Position numbers and translations under genes: made by a program | The notes under the pieces: generated by a model | Told to the model about the DNA's origin: nothing | Seen by the model: the letters and a program-made list of their open reading frames with translations, nothing else | Databases searched by the model: none | Assembly (NCBI GenBank): GCA_023435545.1 | Contig: JAEYRQ010000210.1 | Coordinates: 1-6,175, forward strand | Direction of reading: 5' to 3' | Source of the DNA: Pseudomonadota bacterium | GTDB lineage: Bacteria > Pseudomonadota > Alphaproteobacteria > Rhizobiales > Tepidamorphaceae | Length of the DNA: 6,175 nt | Part shown: positions 5,434 through 6,175 of the stretch, piece by piece | Layout of the letters: every line of letters starts with the position of its first letter | How positions within the stretch are numbered: the first letter of the stretch is position 1

Positions 5434-6175
5434 TGATCCTCCTTGCCCGCCGCGCCCCGCGTCCGCCGCCACGACAGGACGGCGATCTGCGCCAGCACCA
5501 CGAGCGTGACCGTGATCGCGAAGACGATTGAGCCGACCGCGTTGATGCGCGGGCTCACCTGTCCCTGCAGCATGGCGAGGATCCGGACCGGCAGCGTCTC
5601 GTTGATGCCCGACACGAACCAGGCAATCATGAACTCGTCGAACGAGACCGCCGCCGTAATCGCCAGCGCCGAGAAGATCGCCGGGCGGCAGAACGGCACG
5701 ATCACGTCGCGCACCGTCGCCCAGCGCGTCGCGCCGAGGTTCCAGGCAGCCGGCTCGATCGCCGGGTCCAGGTCGGCGAGGCGAATGCGGATCAGCGCCA
5801 TCGCGAACGGCGCGCACAGCACCACATGGCCGATGATCACCGCCTGCAGCGTGCCGGAGATGCCGATGGTCGCCATGAAGGTGAGGTCGGCGATGCCGAG
5901 GATCACCACCGGAACCGTCGGGGGCATGGCGGCGAGCGCCAGATAGACCATCTTGCCGGTGAAGTTGAAGCGGTAATCGGCATAGGCCGTGCAGAAACCG
6001 ATGAAGGTCGAGATCACCGCCGTGACCGACGCGACGATCAGGGTGTTGCGGAAGCCCGAATGGACGGTCGAGTCGGTCAGGACCGCCTCGTACCACATCT
6101 GGCTGAACCCGCCCCACGGCAGCGAGCGAAAGCGCACGTTGTTGAAGGAGAAGACGATCAGCGTCAGGATCGGCG
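5430..6175 (-). CDS. ABC transporter permease, PotC-like (5' end outside window)
   Basis: Inner-membrane permease of the spermidine/putrescine class (binding-protein-dependent transport family). The frame is open to the right edge: the last bases encode PILTLIVFSFNN, the end of the first membrane helix, so the GTG at 6137 is an internal valine and the true start lies beyond 6175. Of the visible 247 residues, further hydrophobic helices lie at roughly 42-62, 75-97, 110-130, 165-187 and 213-235. The cytoplasmic EAA loop, which docks the ATPase, reads EPAAWNLGATRW (from about 140), with the conserved Gly at 147. The WGGFS motif after the first helix is characteristic of PotC-type permeases. The stop overlaps the ATPase start by the ATGA arrangement. 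A partner permease and a periplasmic binding protein are expected upstream (to the right). The transported solute is unknown. Confidence 0.93.
   Translation of the reverse strand, partial: PILTLIVFSFNNVRFRSLPWGGFSQMWYEAVLTDSTVHSGFRNTLIVASVTAVISTFIGFCTAYADYRFNFTGKMVYLALAAMPPTVPVVILGIADLTFMATIGISGTLQAVIIGHVVLCAPFAMALIRIRLADLDPAIEPAAWNLGATRWATVRDVIVPFCRPAIFSALAITAAVSFDEFMIAWFVSGINETLPVRILAMLQGQVSPRINAVGSIVFAITVTLVVLAQIAVLSWRRTRGAAGKEDQ
5438..5444 (-). promoter_or_regulatory. Strong Shine-Dalgarno of the ABC ATPase gene
   Basis: The - strand reads AAGGAGG with a 4-nt spacer to the ATG at 5433. It lies inside the last codons of the permease gene. It fixes the ATPase start at 5433 and rules out reading the open frame further upstream, where it only shadows the permease. 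Confidence 0.85.

Noticed and set aside
5434..6117. Upstream extension of the ATPase frame to 6117
   Set aside because: That part is a shifted shadow of the permease. The ATPase opens at the ATGA junction with a strong Shine-Dalgarno.
1..6175. tRNA or rRNA genes, CRISPR array, insertion sequence or phage genes
   Set aside because: I saw no cloverleaf-like sequence, no regularly spaced direct repeats and no transposase or integrase motifs. Coding genes and short gaps account for the window.

Overview
The window is GC-rich, about two thirds G+C by eye. It encodes proteins typical of an alphaproteobacterium of the Hyphomicrobiales (Rhizobiales): a MucR/Ros-type regulator at the left edge, a polyamine/opine-class ABC transporter at the right edge, and an intergenic palindrome beginning GTCATCCCGG of a kind common in this order. 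The species cannot be named from the sequence.

Layout. The 3' part of a mucR-like gene lies on the + strand (up to 386). A 152-bp convergent intergenic gap (387-538) holds two inverted repeats. Everything else is one co-directional block on the - strand. In transcription order this is: an ABC permease of PotC type (enters from beyond 6175, ends 5430); an ABC ATPase of PotA type (5433-4333, ATGA overlap with the permease); an ATZ/TRZ-type metal-dependent amidohydrolase (4280-2769); a 142-bp gap almost filled by a long palindromic repeat; a creatininase-family amidohydrolase (2626-1823); and a cytosine-deaminase-like (CodA-type) amidohydrolase (1819-539), which starts 3 bp after the creatininase stop. 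No gene-free stretch exceeds 300 bp.

How the genes may work together. The transporter imports a small, probably cationic or nitrogen-rich compound; its binding protein and second permease should lie to the right of the window. Three cytosolic metal-dependent hydrolases, all acting on C-N bonds in cyclic or amidine-type compounds in their known families, are encoded directly behind it. I infer an uptake-and-ring-degradation pathway for a nitrogen heterocycle. Creatinine or a creatinine-like lactam fits the creatininase best. A pyrimidine, isoguanine-like or triazine-like compound fits the two amidohydrolases. The CodA-like enzyme keeps the catalytic metal site but has Ser where E. coli CodA has the cytosine-contacting Asp314, so ordinary cytosine deamination should not be assumed. 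I do not recognise this exact combination as a characterised pathway, and it is the main item worth following up.
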